A stretch of 64,000 bases of DNA from NCBI RefSeq assembly GCF_947501415.1, contig NZ_CANMVL010000014.1, positions 1 to 64,000 on the forward strand, given 5' to 3'. The notes beneath the pieces are model-generated. The model saw only the letters and a list, made by a program, of their open reading frames with translations, was not told where the DNA came from and searched no databases. This stretch comes from an uncultured Halomonas sp. (GTDB taxonomy: Bacteria; Pseudomonadota; Gammaproteobacteria; Pseudomonadales; Halomonadaceae). The position numbers were made by a program, and so were the translations under genes. Shown in pieces: positions 13,156-24,977 of this stretch; within the stretch, counting starts at the first letter, position 1, and each line of letters opens with the position of its first letter.

Positions 13156-16100
13156 ATGACCAAGTCCAGTGGAAAGTCGAAAGCAGTTCGTCAGTCCGGA
13201 TACCGCGCCATCAGGAAAGGGGGAAAAGCCGACATTGCGGGGTGGTGCCGCCCTGGCGGCACTCACGGCAATGGTCCTGACGACAGTGGGCCCGCGGGTG
13301 ATGGTCCAGTTGTCCTGTTTGGCCCCGATGACCTTTTTGTCGCGGAATTTGGCCGAAAGGCGCTCTCGGTCTTCGATTTTGACGCCTTGGGTGACGATAG
13401 CGAGGCGCTGATTCAGACAAAGCTCGACGCGACAATCGTAAAGGCATATGCCCCGGGCGGCGCCACGACACTGCTGCTTTATGCCATTGATGGCTATGGG
13501 AAGGCCTGGTCGATCGATTTCCGACCAGTTCCGGGCTGCCCCACCGCGAAAGGCCTCTCGGCACAACCGCGCATTAAACGGATCGCCGAACGGGCGGAGG
13601 GCCCGATCAACGAGATCGTGGTATTGCGACGGAAACTGATGCTGCATGTTACTGCATCCGAGAAAGGCAATGTGCTGATGGAGGTCGACAGGCGCACCGG
13701 TCTTGCCAAGACGCTCGGCACGCTTGAGCTCGATGGCGATCTGAGCGCACTGGACCCGGCGCGTCACAACATCCTGATGGGCCGCTACAAGGGCGAGCTG
13801 CGATTCATCCTGACCGGAGAAGATAGCCAGCGGGGCGGTATCGAGATCCATCGCTTGGAGGTTGACCGGGTGACGGCGGCGGCCGTGGCCAATGGGACAC
13901 ATCTGGTAATCGCTCGGAAAGGCGGACTGATCAAGACGCTGGATATGCGGGCTGCCCTGCCCGCGGTGACGGCTCGACAAGCGGATCCATTGGCGCGGAT
14001 ATGCTACCTGCTCAGAACGTTACTCAAGCGCTGCGGTTGCGACTGCAAGTGTGGGCCCGGCACTGGCGAAGACGATGATCGACCGCGCGATCCCAACGAC
14101 CCCGGCGATGATGAGCCCTGTGGCGATCGCCACTCGGCCAAGGTCGGTTTCACGGTCCACCGTTTTCATCGGGCTGGGGGCCACCTTGTCGCACTCAGCG
14201 CGTCGGCAACACGGATGGCCGTTCTGGACCGGCGGCTGAATGTGCAGTTCGAACGCAGCCTCGACCGTGCCGGGGCAGAGATTTCCGAAGGGCAGGGTCA
14301 CACACAGAACCTGCTGATTCACCTGCCCCGAACGGCACAAGTCGAAGCATGGCGAGTCGCCGACTATGTGGCGCAACTCAAGCCACGGCTGCCGGATGAT
14401 TTCGGTACTTTGGTTCCGGCGCCGGCCCCCTCGGTTACCTACTGGGGACGCAGGAACCCGCGTGCGGCACTGAACCCGACACTACAGATCTGCATTTTCC
14501 CCGTGATCGACGGTGGTCAGAGCTATGGCGATACCGATATGACCGAGCTGGTCGACCAGGTGTCGGCCAAGATCTTCGCGACCGTGGACGACTACTACGA
14601 TGAAACCAGCTTTGGCGAGATGGCCATCAACTTTACCGTCTTCGGGCATGATATCGGCGGCGCGCGCAAGCCACTGGTGCTTCCCCAGCCCCAAGCCAGC
14701 TATTGGTGGGACGGCTTCAGGGCAGGCGGGTTGCAGGCCGTCATGCCGGCAGACTGGGCGGACCCCGTGATGCTTGACGGGACCGAAGCGTTCGAGATGC
14801 GGGCCAACCCTCGCGCGGGCGCCGTCAAGACCTACGATTTACCGTTCGCTGCGATGTGGAGCAGCGCCAATCTCGGCAACTTCCCAGTTTCACTGACCTT
14901 TGACGGCACAGAAACACTGGAGCTGGCGGTGGTGACCCAGACAGGCGACAGCCATGTCCTGACGCTGAACTTTCCGGCCACGACGCTGACGGTAAACCAG
15001 GGCGGAGACATCGCCGGCTTCCTCGGAGATCTCGGCGATCTGCTGACCAATACGATCCGTGCCGCCGAGGCCACGATCACCGGCGCCCCTGTGCTGATCC
15101 AGGATGTGGAGTTCCGCAGAATACGCACCTCCAGCGCCGACACCGCCTTCGGGCGTGCACAAGGCCGATTCAGGATCACATCGGCCGGTGGAGCCGCCAC
15201 TCAGAAAGGACAGATATCGGTGACTGGGCCGGCGATGCCGGCAGCGCCCCTCGCTGCCCTCGGCCTTTCGATGGCGAATATTCCGGGCGTGATGGATTCC
15301 GGCGGTGCCGTCAGCGCATTTTTCCGTGAATGCCTGCGGGCGGCCCAGGCCGATGCCGGCGAAGGCATCGGCGGAACCATGGCCTATTTCAATACCTCCG
15401 TCTCCACGGATTTCGACGCCGGCGCTCAGGAGATTACTGTCGGGGTAAACCTTACCGCCGATACCGGTGGCCAGCTCGCCACCATCGAGCGACTCTCAAG
15501 CTCGGAACTGGCGGGTACGGGCTGGGATACGGCCAGCCCAAACCCGGGTAGCGAAAGTGGGCCAAACAACTCCAACGCGCTGCGTCACGCCGTCGACCTG
15601 GCCGACGACACCTTTACCGCGGCACTCGACCACATCCGGGCGACTACCGCATGGAACCGGAGTACGGTCGAATCGATGTTCGACAACTTCGACGTGATGA
15701 TGATTGCGCATGTCGGGGCGCCGCATTCCGGAATACCACCTGCCGACCAATGGGCTTGCGACGAGCCGGCCGATTTCGGCAGCAAGCGCATGTACGCTCG
15801 GGGCCACTATGCCACTGACCAGAACCCGCCCGGCGGGGAGGATCCCGTGCAGATGGGAACCTCGAGGATCATCGGTCAGCGATTTAACGCCTTCAACAAT
15901 CCGCAAATGACCAACCAGGCAGGCGTGATGGCCCACGAGATCGGGCATGCAATCGGGTTGCCGGATCTCTATTCGGCCAATGGGTATCGCGACGACGTTG
16001 ACTACGTGGATCCCTGGGCGATGATGGCGGGGGGCAATACCAACTTCCACCATTTCTGCGGCTGGTCCAAGTGGGCGATGGGCTGGATCGCCGACGACCC

Positions 16101-17739
16101 GGATCCGAATGTAAATCGCACGATCTTCGTTGATCTCCCCTCACCCACTGGCACCTCGGTGACCGAAGCCTGGCTTGTTCCCGTGGAGTACTGGGATAAC
16201 GCCATGCGCAACGACGTACGCAACGAAGTCGGCGGGTCAGTACCGATCGGGCAGTTACTGAAACTGAATCTGGGCAGCGACGGCGGTGTTACCGCATTTC
16301 TCGAGCTCAGAGCCGAAGGCGCCAACTTTTCACAGAACTTGAGCCCCGAACCAACGGTGATCGCTACCAATGGGCTCGACCCGAATTCCGATCGGCATTG
16401 GGCGGTGAACGGCCTTTACCGGCGTTCCGTGCATCTTCTGAATGACGGCACCGAATTACGCGCGATCAACGATACCTGGGACTTCGCGACCGCACCTGAG
16501 TTTCCGGTCAAGGGGTGTGTGGCCGAGGTCGCCGACATTCGCACGGTGCGCGGGTCAATCCCGGTCTACCGGGTTCGTGTCGAGCGTGAACAGGCCGAGT
16601 ACATTGATCTCTACTTCCAGGACCACGTGCCAAGCTGGAAGAGTCCGGACATCTGGGTCGATTGGCCGGGGGATAATCCAGACCCAACGGTACCTCGAGT
16701 CTATCCCGTGGGAACGCCGACCGATCAGGGGGAAACCGTGCGTTATCCCAGTAGTGGTGTCGAGCCGCACTATGTGGTGGCACGCGTCCATAATGCCGGC
16801 AACGTTCGTGCCGAAGAGGTCAAGGTCCGCTGGTTCGTCTGCGATCCTCCAGGGGCGGGCGATGACGGACGATGGGTCAACCGCGGTACTCAGGTGATAT
16901 CGGAAGTAGGACCAGGCACCAACGAGATCGCCGTGTTCGACTGGCAGGTCGATAACGCCACCAATGTGCACCAGTGCATGAGGATGGAGATTATCGACTG
17001 GACAGTACCGAGTGAGGTCGATCCGGCCACGGGCGATACGGTGGCGCTGGCCTCCGACGACGTGAAGCTGCAGAACAACAACGCACAGCAGAACGTTTTT
17101 GACTTCGAGGCACTGACCAGCTCGCCCTACCTACCGATCAACTTCCTTATGCAGGTCCACAATGACAGAGTTGGCACCGAAGTCGCCGCCTTGGTTCCAA
17201 GCGACCTGCCCTACGGGTCGAAGCTGACGATTTCGCCGCGCGAGCAGGCGATTCCGTCGGGCCAGGCACGGATGTTCAACTGCACACTAGAGTTGGACGA
17301 CGCGATAGTTCGACCGGGTTGCAACAATGACAGTGGCTTCCTACTGACAGCATGGCGCCGGGCCGAGGAAGCTGATGAGATCTGGGGCAGCTGCTTTTAC
17401 CATATTCGCCCGCGCTTCAGGACGAACCTCGAGTTGCTGCAGGGCTCCTGGTTCCAAGGCAGGGTCGTGGTACACGGCCGACTTCACGTGTTGGCCGATA
17501 CGGCCATCGATCTCACAGAGGACCAGCCGCTGGCGGCACGGATCAGGATGTTGACCGACGGACCAGAAGGCGGCCCGCACTGGCGGGTCGTAGCGATCCA
17601 GTCCGACGGCAGCTTCTTCCTCGACACCATCATTCAAGGCGCCAAAACCATGGTGATAGAAGCCTGGTTCGACCGCACCGACCGGCTCGGCTCTTCGGTA
17701 TCGAACGAGATCACGCTGAAACAGGGCTTTATCGGATAG
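13156..17739 (+). CDS. Very large M6-like zinc metalloprotease-like protein
   Basis: 1527 residues from ATG 13156, with GGAGG at 13143-13147. The zinc motif MAHEIGHAIGLPDLY gives His927, Glu928, His931 and a downstream Asp937, and WAMMAGG is the Met-turn: the M6 (immune inhibitor A) signature of the metzincin type. Residues 1-400 look beta-rich and propeller-like (LFVAEFGRKALSVFDFD, TTLLLYAIDGYGKAWSID), interrupted by a Cys-rich acidic linker at about 295-328 (KRCGCDCKCG). About 1200-1280 is CARDB-like (HYVVARVHNAGNVRAEEVKV). The N-terminus is basic with no hydrophobic core, so no Sec signal is seen. Monocistronic, with a convergent gene downstream. The substrate is unknown. Confidence 0.75.
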   Translation: MTKSSGKSKAVRQSGYRAIRKGGKADIAGWCRPGGTHGNGPDDSGPAGDGPVVLFGPDDLFVAEFGRKALSVFDFDALGDDSEALIQTKLDATIVKAYAPGGATTLLLYAIDGYGKAWSIDFRPVPGCPTAKGLSAQPRIKRIAERAEGPINEIVVLRRKLMLHVTASEKGNVLMEVDRRTGLAKTLGTLELDGDLSALDPARHNILMGRYKGELRFILTGEDSQRGGIEIHRLEVDRVTAAAVANGTHLVIARKGGLIKTLDMRAALPAVTARQADPLARICYLLRTLLKRCGCDCKCGPGTGEDDDRPRDPNDPGDDEPCGDRHSAKVGFTVHRFHRAGGHLVALSASATRMAVLDRRLNVQFERSLDRAGAEISEGQGHTQNLLIHLPRTAQVEAWRVADYVAQLKPRLPDDFGTLVPAPAPSVTYWGRRNPRAALNPTLQICIFPVIDGGQSYGDTDMTELVDQVSAKIFATVDDYYDETSFGEMAINFTVFGHDIGGARKPLVLPQPQASYWWDGFRAGGLQAVMPADWADPVMLDGTEAFEMRANPRAGAVKTYDLPFAAMWSSANLGNFPVSLTFDGTETLELAVVTQTGDSHVLTLNFPATTLTVNQGGDIAGFLGDLGDLLTNTIRAAEATITGAPVLIQDVEFRRIRTSSADTAFGRAQGRFRITSAGGAATQKGQISVTGPAMPAAPLAALGLSMANIPGVMDSGGAVSAFFRECLRAAQADAGEGIGGTMAYFNTSVSTDFDAGAQEITVGVNLTADTGGQLATIERLSSSELAGTGWDTASPNPGSESGPNNSNALRHAVDLADDTFTAALDHIRATTAWNRSTVESMFDNFDVMMIAHVGAPHSGIPPADQWACDEPADFGSKRMYARGHYATDQNPPGGEDPVQMGTSRIIGQRFNAFNNPQMTNQAGVMAHEIGHAIGLPDLYSANGYRDDVDYVDPWAMMAGGNTNFHHFCGWSKWAMGWIADDPDPNVNRTIFVDLPSPTGTSVTEAWLVPVEYWDNAMRNDVRNEVGGSVPIGQLLKLNLGSDGGVTAFLELRAEGANFSQNLSPEPTVIATNGLDPNSDRHWAVNGLYRRSVHLLNDGTELRAINDTWDFATAPEFPVKGCVAEVADIRTVRGSIPVYRVRVEREQAEYIDLYFQDHVPSWKSPDIWVDWPGDNPDPTVPRVYPVGTPTDQGETVRYPSSGVEPHYVVARVHNAGNVRAEEVKVRWFVCDPPGAGDDGRWVNRGTQVISEVGPGTNEIAVFDWQVDNATNVHQCMRMEIIDWTVPSEVDPATGDTVALASDDVKLQNNNAQQNVFDFEALTSSPYLPINFLMQVHNDRVGTEVAALVPSDLPYGSKLTISPREQAIPSGQARMFNCTLELDDAIVRPGCNNDSGFLLTAWRRAEEADEIWGSCFYHIRPRFRTNLELLQGSWFQGRVVVHGRLHVLADTAIDLTEDQPLAARIRMLTDGPEGGPHWRVVAIQSDGSFFLDTIIQGAKTMVIEAWFDRTDRLGSSVSNEITLKQGFIG

Positions 17740-17809
17740 CTGTCGGGACCCTACAAATAGTGGCTAACCCCACGGAGTCCGACGGCCAGGGGCGCTGGTG
17801 GTGCCTGCC

Positions 17810-19690
<1,881 letters not shown>

Positions 19691-19758
19691 GGGGGGCAGT
19701 CCGTTGGCAGGATGTGAGATGGGTCCGGGGTATCACTGCATGCGCGGGCAGGGTGCGG

Positions 19759-20571
19759 CTACGCCCGGTGCCGAGAATGGGCCAGCGTCTCCAGAAACGC
19801 CAGCAAGGCCGTGTTGACCCGTTCCGGCTGCTCGAGGGGCGTCATGTGCCCCGCACCCGGAATCATCGTGAGGCTGGCATCGGGCAGCCGCTCCCGAATC
19901 CGTCGCGAGTGCGACGGCGGCAGCATGCGGTCCTCTTCGCCCACCACCACCAGCGCCGGCACCTCGATCTCGTGCAGACGCTCTATCACCGAATCGCGTC
20001 TCATCAGTGTCTCAAGACATCGGCGCGCCGAGCCAATGTGGTTTCGAGCGATCATCTGTCTGCTCTCTTCGACCAGCCCGGGGTTGTCGCGCCGGGTGGT
20101 GGCGCCCAACATCAGGGCGCTGACAAACGGCAGCAAGGGACGAAACCCGAAGGCGCTCACCACACTCCCCATCACGTGGTACCTCACCCGGTTCCAGGCG
20201 GTTTCGGCGCCAGCATCCGTGTCCATCAGGACCAGGCCGGCCACCCGCTCCGGATACCGAATCGCCCCGCGCATGGCCACCATGCCGCCGATAGAGAGAC
20301 CGCACCACACCGCTTGCTCGATGCCCAGGGCGTCCAGCACGGCGATAACGTCGTCGACGGCGTCGTAGAGCGTGAAGGGTCCCTCGATATTGCCGGAACG
20401 GCCGTGGCCGCGCAGATCGATATTGATAACTCGGTGATGCTGCGCCAGCGCCGGCACCTGCCCGCGCCATATCTCGCTCGAACCGAGGAAACTGTGTAGG
20501 AGAACAACAGGCAACCCGGCACCGGCCTCTTCAAGGGCGATCGAGATGCCCCGGTGATCAATGACGCTCAT
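19759..20571 (-). CDS. Alpha/beta-hydrolase fold protein
   Basis: 270 residues from ATG 20571, 14 bases inside the end of the RND gene and preceded by GGGAGAGA. The HS-x-LGSSEIW oxyanion region, nucleophile Ser in GLSIGG, acid Asp in VVGEEDRM and His in GAGHMTPLEQP form a complete triad. It resembles 3-oxoadipate enol-lactonase (PcaD) and similar carboxylic-ester hydrolases, but no catechol-pathway genes are nearby. The overlap suggests co-transcription with the RND pump. A fragment of a close paralogue is part of the chimera at 7608-7895. Confidence 0.85.
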   Translation of the reverse strand: MSVIDHRGISIALEEAGAGLPVVLLHSFLGSSEIWRGQVPALAQHHRVINIDLRGHGRSGNIEGPFTLYDAVDDVIAVLDALGIEQAVWCGLSIGGMVAMRGAIRYPERVAGLVLMDTDAGAETAWNRVRYHVMGSVVSAFGFRPLLPFVSALMLGATTRRDNPGLVEESRQMIARNHIGSARRCLETLMRRDSVIERLHEIEVPALVVVGEEDRMLPPSHSRRIRERLPDASLTMIPGAGHMTPLEQPERVNTALLAFLETLAHSRHRA

Positions 20572-23500
20572 GTGTCTCTCCCGCCTTTGGTGCAATGCGA
20601 TACCCCAGAGCATAGAGCGCGGGCACGAAGAACAGGGTGATCAGGGTGCCGACGGCCACGCCACCGATCAGCACATAGGCCAGTGGCCCCCAGAAGCTGT
20701 CCAGGGTCAGCGGAATAAAGGCAAGTATCGCCGCCAGCGCGGTCAATATCACCGGACGGGCCCGCTGCACGGCCGCCTCCACCACGGCATCGCGCATCGT
20801 CATCTCGGATTTAACGTTGTCCGCCACCTGCTGGGTCAGGATCAGGGTATTGCGCATCAGGATCCCCGCCAGGCCGATCAGCCCCAGGGTGGCGACGAAG
20901 CCGAAGGGCTGGTTGAACAGCAGCAGTGCGGCCACCGCTCCGATCAGCCCCAGCGGGGCCGTCGCCATGACGATAAAGGTGCCGGCGAAGGAGCGCATCT
21001 GCAGCATGATGAAGATCAGCATCAGCACCACCATCAACGGCTGCAGGGCCTGAATCGAGGCCTCCGCCTTGGTCGACTGCTCCACCGAGCCGCCGATCTG
21101 CAGCCGATAGCCGGCAGGCAGGCGTTCGCGCAGCTCACCGAGCGCCTGCCAGACCTCCTGGGTCACGTCGTTGGGCTGGGCATCCTCGATCTCGGCATTG
21201 ACGGCCAGGAACGGCTGGCGGTCGATACGCCGGATCACGGGCTCCTCGAAGACGGTCTCCAGCTCGCCCAGCTGGGCCAGCGGTATGCGCCGCCCATCGC
21301 GGTTGAGGATCTCCAGGCTCTGCAGGTCGAGGTTGTCGCTCATCGCCCCACGTCCCACGGCAGGCACCAGGCGAATACCGTCGCGCAGCTCAGTGATGGT
21401 CATGCCGTCCAACTGAAACTGAAGCTGACGCGCCACCTCATCCGGGGTCAATCCAAGCAGTTGCAGACGGTGATGATCGATTGCCAGGTGCAACCGCGGG
21501 ACCCGCTCGTCCCACTCCAGATGGGGGTCGCGTGTGGCGGCATGGTCAGCCATTACCTCACGCACCTGATGGCCGATCTCACGCAGGCGGTCGGGGTCAT
21601 CGCCCAGCACACGAATGCTGACCGGCCAGTCGACCGGTGGCCCGTATAGCAGCTTCTGCACACGGACTCGCGCCTCGGGGAAGTCACCGGCGGCGATATG
21701 ATTATTGAGCTTTTCGATCAGCCGCTCCCGCGCCTCGACTCCCTCGGTCACCGCGATCAGCTTGGCAAACGCCGGATTCGGCTGTTCAGGGTTGGCGGAG
21801 ATAAAGAAGCGCGGCGCACCGGCCCCCACATAGGCGGAGAGTGACTCCACCCCGCTGGCCTCGCCGATCAGCGCCTCTAGGCGTCGCGTCGTTGCATCGG
21901 TAGCGCCGATCGCCGTGCCCTGGGGATGATAAACGCTGACCAGCACCTCGGGTCGGTCGGAGCTTGGGAAGAACTGCTTCTCTACCGGCACGGCAAGGCC
22001 GGCGGCGGCCGCCACCAGCAGCACCACCGTGAGTGTCACCACGCTCTTGCGATAGCGCACACAGCCACTGATGATCCCGCGCAGGCGACGATAGCCCCGT
22101 GACTGGTAGGCCTCGTGCTGGCCATGGGCCGCCTTCTGCTCGGGCAACAGCTTGACGCCCAAGTAGGGGGTGAAGACCACCGCCACGATCCACGACAGCA
22201 ACAACGATACACACAGCACCCAGAAAATATTGCCGGTGTACTCGCCCACGGCTGACTGGGCAAAGCCGATCGGCACGAAGCCTGCCACCGTGACCAGGGT
22301 GCCGAACAGCATCGGTGCCGCGGTAACGTTCCAGGCGTGGGTGGCCGCATCGAGCCGATTCCAGCCCGCCTCCATCTTCACGATCATCATCTCCAGGGCG
22401 ATGATGGCATCGTCGACCAGCAGCCCGAGGGCGATGATCAGGGCGCCTAGGGTGACGCGGTCCAGATTGATCCCCATCGCCAGCATCGTCACGAAGGTCA
22501 GCGCCAGTGTAATCGGAATGGCAATCCCCACCACGATGCCGGCGCGCAACCCGACCGCCAGCATGGTGACCAGCATCACCACCAGCACGGCGACCAGAAA
22601 CTTCACCTGGAAGAGATTCACGGCTCCTGCAATGGCATCGGCCTGGTTGGTCATCACCTCGAGGGACATGCCCAGCGGCAGGCGCTTGCGCTCCTGCTGC
22701 CAGAAGGCGTCCAGGCGGTCGCCAAACGCGAGACCATTGACGCCCTGCTCCATCACCACCCCCAGCAGCAGCCCCTCTTCGCCAAAGGCGCGCACCAGAT
22801 AGCTGGGTGGATCTTCGTAGCCGCGGGAGATGTCGGCAATATCGCCCAGGCGAATCAGCCGCTCTCCGATACGGATCGGCACATCGGCCAGCACCTCGGG
22901 GTCCGACAGGTCATTGGTCAGCCGCAGATAGAGGCGGGGCCCCTGGGTATCGATGCGCCCGGCCGGCAACAGTCGGTTGTGCGCCTGAATGGCGGAGAAG
23001 ACGGCTTCGGGGGAGATGCCCAGGCTCTGCAGCCGAGCCAGGTCGAAGTCGACATGCATGTGCTCCTGACGCTCCCCCAGCACCTCGGCCTTGTTGACCC
23101 CCTCAACCCGCTGCAGCCGGTCCCGAACCCCTTCGGCCTCGCGCAGAAGCTCACGCATCGGCATACCGGGCGCGGTCAAGGCCGCCAAGGAGAAGTAGAC
23201 GTCGCCGAAGTCCTCATTGATCATCGGCCCCATCACGCCGTCGGGGAGTGTGGGAGCGGCATCCTGCATGCGACGACGCACCTGGTAGAAGCGCTCGGTT
23301 ATCGCCTCGCCAGGCACGGTATCCTCGAACTCCACCTTGAGATCGGCGCGCCCGGGGCGGATGGTTGTCTCGATGCGGTAGAGATCGTCGACCTCCTGGA
23401 TGCGCTTCTCCAGCGGATCCACTACGCTCTCCTGGATCTCATCCGGCGAGGCACCGGGCCAGGCCGCCGAGACCATCATCACTCTTACGGTGAAGTCGGG

Positions 23501-23620
23501 GTCCTCTGCTCGCCCCAGGGAGGCGAAGGCATAGGCCCCCGCCAGCAGCGCGAGCACCAGGAAGAACAGCGTCACGGCCCGCTCACGAACCGCCAGCGCC
23601 GAAAGGTTGGGAAAGCTCAC
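20558..23620 (-). CDS. RND efflux pump inner-membrane transporter
   Basis: 1020 residues from GTG 23620, with GGAGG upstream; the start overlaps the adaptor stop by a GTGA. It has the two-fold RND plan of six-helix bundles with large periplasmic loops: TM1 (VTLFFLVLALLAGAYAFASLG), DPDFTVRVM..PGASPDEIQE, and TM4 with GLLVDDAIIALEMM, where the two Asp residues carry the proton relay. It uses the proton gradient to drive export from the periplasm. The branch resembles the TriC/hydrophobe pumps rather than heavy-metal CusA. No outer-membrane factor gene is adjacent. Confidence 0.92.
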   Translation of the reverse strand: MSFPNLSALAVRERAVTLFFLVLALLAGAYAFASLGRAEDPDFTVRVMMVSAAWPGASPDEIQESVVDPLEKRIQEVDDLYRIETTIRPGRADLKVEFEDTVPGEAITERFYQVRRRMQDAAPTLPDGVMGPMINEDFGDVYFSLAALTAPGMPMRELLREAEGVRDRLQRVEGVNKAEVLGERQEHMHVDFDLARLQSLGISPEAVFSAIQAHNRLLPAGRIDTQGPRLYLRLTNDLSDPEVLADVPIRIGERLIRLGDIADISRGYEDPPSYLVRAFGEEGLLLGVVMEQGVNGLAFGDRLDAFWQQERKRLPLGMSLEVMTNQADAIAGAVNLFQVKFLVAVLVVMLVTMLAVGLRAGIVVGIAIPITLALTFVTMLAMGINLDRVTLGALIIALGLLVDDAIIALEMMIVKMEAGWNRLDAATHAWNVTAAPMLFGTLVTVAGFVPIGFAQSAVGEYTGNIFWVLCVSLLLSWIVAVVFTPYLGVKLLPEQKAAHGQHEAYQSRGYRRLRGIISGCVRYRKSVVTLTVVLLVAAAAGLAVPVEKQFFPSSDRPEVLVSVYHPQGTAIGATDATTRRLEALIGEASGVESLSAYVGAGAPRFFISANPEQPNPAFAKLIAVTEGVEARERLIEKLNNHIAAGDFPEARVRVQKLLYGPPVDWPVSIRVLGDDPDRLREIGHQVREVMADHAATRDPHLEWDERVPRLHLAIDHHRLQLLGLTPDEVARQLQFQLDGMTITELRDGIRLVPAVGRGAMSDNLDLQSLEILNRDGRRIPLAQLGELETVFEEPVIRRIDRQPFLAVNAEIEDAQPNDVTQEVWQALGELRERLPAGYRLQIGGSVEQSTKAEASIQALQPLMVVLMLIFIMLQMRSFAGTFIVMATAPLGLIGAVAALLLFNQPFGFVATLGLIGLAGILMRNTLILTQQVADNVKSEMTMRDAVVEAAVQRARPVILTALAAILAFIPLTLDSFWGPLAYVLIGGVAVGTLITLFFVPALYALGYRIAPKAGETHERH

Positions 23621-24714
23621 GGCGCCTCCTTCTCGTCCAGCGGCCGTACCAGCATGCCGACAGTGAGCAGGTGGGTACCCAGGCTGATCACCGCCTGCCC
23701 GGCCTCGAGCCCGTCACCGCTGACCCAGGCGTGATCACGGGTTACCTGTTCCAGCGTCACCGGCAGCGGCTGCGCCTCCCCCTCCACGATCTGCCATAAC
23801 CTCGGGCCCTCCCCGCGCTCATCCAGCGCTGCCACCGGCACCTGGAAACGTGTCTGCGATGCGGCTTCCGCCAGGGTAAAGCGTGTCTGGACCACATCGC
23901 CCAGGCTACGCCCCTCCAGCGGCGCCTCCAGTCGATAGCGGGCTCGCCAGGTACGGCTGGCCGGGTCGGCCGCTCCCGCCACCTCACGACGGGTCAACGT
24001 AATGCGCTTCTCCCCCACCAACAGTTCGCCCGTCTGGGGCGGCCGCGACCGAGCGGGAAAGTTGACCTCGACCTCGCGCGGCCCCTCCTGGGCCAGCCGG
24101 GCGACCGCCTGACCGACACCAACCACTTGCCCCGGCTCACCGCTGACATCGATCAGCACACCATCGTCCTCGGCACGCAGGCTCGCATGATCCAGGGCAT
24201 TACGCGCCTGAGTAACCCTGGCACTCGCCGCCTCTCGACGGGTGGCCGTCTCACGTACTCCCAGCTCGGCACGCTCGAAGGCCTGGCGGCTGAGATACCC
24301 CTTGTTCAACAGCTGTCGGTCGCGAGACAGATCGGCCTCGGCCACATCCAGCGCCGCCTCGGCAGCGGCAAGCTCCGCTCGGGCGGCGGCAAGTGACTCT
24401 TCAAGATCACTGGGGTCGAGGGTGAACAACACCTCGCCCTGATTAACGCGCTGACCGGCATCGACGTGGCGCGTGGCGATCTGACCACTGACCCGAAAGG
24501 CCATGGGCGTTTCATAGCGGGCGCGCAGCAGGCCGGTAAGCGACAACGTGGATGCCGAGCTCGCTCTCAGCGGGGCCGTCTTGACCCAGCGCGGTGAGTC
24601 CGCCGCCGATGACTCGGGCGTCTGATCCTGGCACCCGGCCAAGAGCGGCAGGATTAACAACAGGGGCAGCAGCGGCAGAACCGGCTTCAACAGGGATCGA
24701 GAGGGAAGCTGCAT
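23617..24714 (-). CDS. RND efflux periplasmic adaptor (membrane-fusion lipoprotein)
   Basis: 365 residues. LILPLLAGC near residues 21-29 is a lipobox, so the mature protein is lipid-anchored. The barrel-sandwich halves (VSGQIATRHVDAGQRVNQGE and DDGVLIDVSGEPGQVVGVGQ) flank an alpha-hairpin (LAAARAELAAAEAALDVAEA and on). The adaptor links the RND transporter to an outer-membrane channel. It is the first gene of the operon adaptor-RND-hydrolase and lies behind an inverted-repeat operator. Confidence 0.92.
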   Translation of the reverse strand: MQLPSRSLLKPVLPLLPLLLILPLLAGCQDQTPESSAADSPRWVKTAPLRASSASTLSLTGLLRARYETPMAFRVSGQIATRHVDAGQRVNQGEVLFTLDPSDLEESLAAARAELAAAEAALDVAEADLSRDRQLLNKGYLSRQAFERAELGVRETATRREAASARVTQARNALDHASLRAEDDGVLIDVSGEPGQVVGVGQAVARLAQEGPREVEVNFPARSRPPQTGELLVGEKRITLTRREVAGAADPASRTWRARYRLEAPLEGRSLGDVVQTRFTLAEAASQTRFQVPVAALDERGEGPRLWQIVEGEAQPLPVTLEQVTRDHAWVSGDGLEAGQAVISLGTHLLTVGMLVRPLDEKEAP

Positions 24715-24815
24715 CGCGCATCCTTGGTCGTGGCGGTGACAAGCGAGTCGCCCGAAAAACCAGGCACGTCTCGCTCCGTGACCGTCGGGAAGCTGTCACG
24801 GGTTATGCCACCAAG

Positions 24816-24837
24816 GTTTCAAACATCTATTTGAAAC
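24816..24837. promoter_or_regulatory. TetR-type operator upstream of the RND operon
   Basis: A perfect inverted repeat, GTTTCAAA-N6-TTTGAAAC, lies about 100 bases before the adaptor gene. Just upstream of it on the minus strand is a TATGAT hexamer that could be the -10. Size and symmetry fit a TetR-family site, the usual regulator class of such pumps. No TetR gene is adjacent, so the repressor would be encoded elsewhere. Confidence 0.55.
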
Positions 24838-24895
24838 GATCATACCAGATGTTTTCAGGGGACCCATCGCCCACCGGCTCGTGCCCCCTCAACGC

Positions 24896-24931
24896 ATCGC
24901 CCCCACGTCAGATAACCGACGTGGGGGCGAT
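24896..24931 (-). terminator. Strong hairpin after the ybaK-like gene
   Basis: ATCGCCCCCACGTC and GACGTGGGGGCGAT are perfect 14-bp arms around an 8-base loop. It lies between the end of the ybaK-like gene and the start of the RND operon, both on the minus strand. No T run follows, so it is a stable stem that may terminate or insulate transcription. Confidence 0.5.
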
Positions 24932-24977
24932 ACCATTCACTTGACGCGAATAACCGATGCAGGCTAAGCCAGCGTCA

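Noticed and set aside
19759-20571. A catechol-pathway enol-lactonase (pcaD)
   Set aside because: The fold fits, but no aromatic-degradation genes are nearby and the gene is coupled to an RND pump, so a specific name is not justified.
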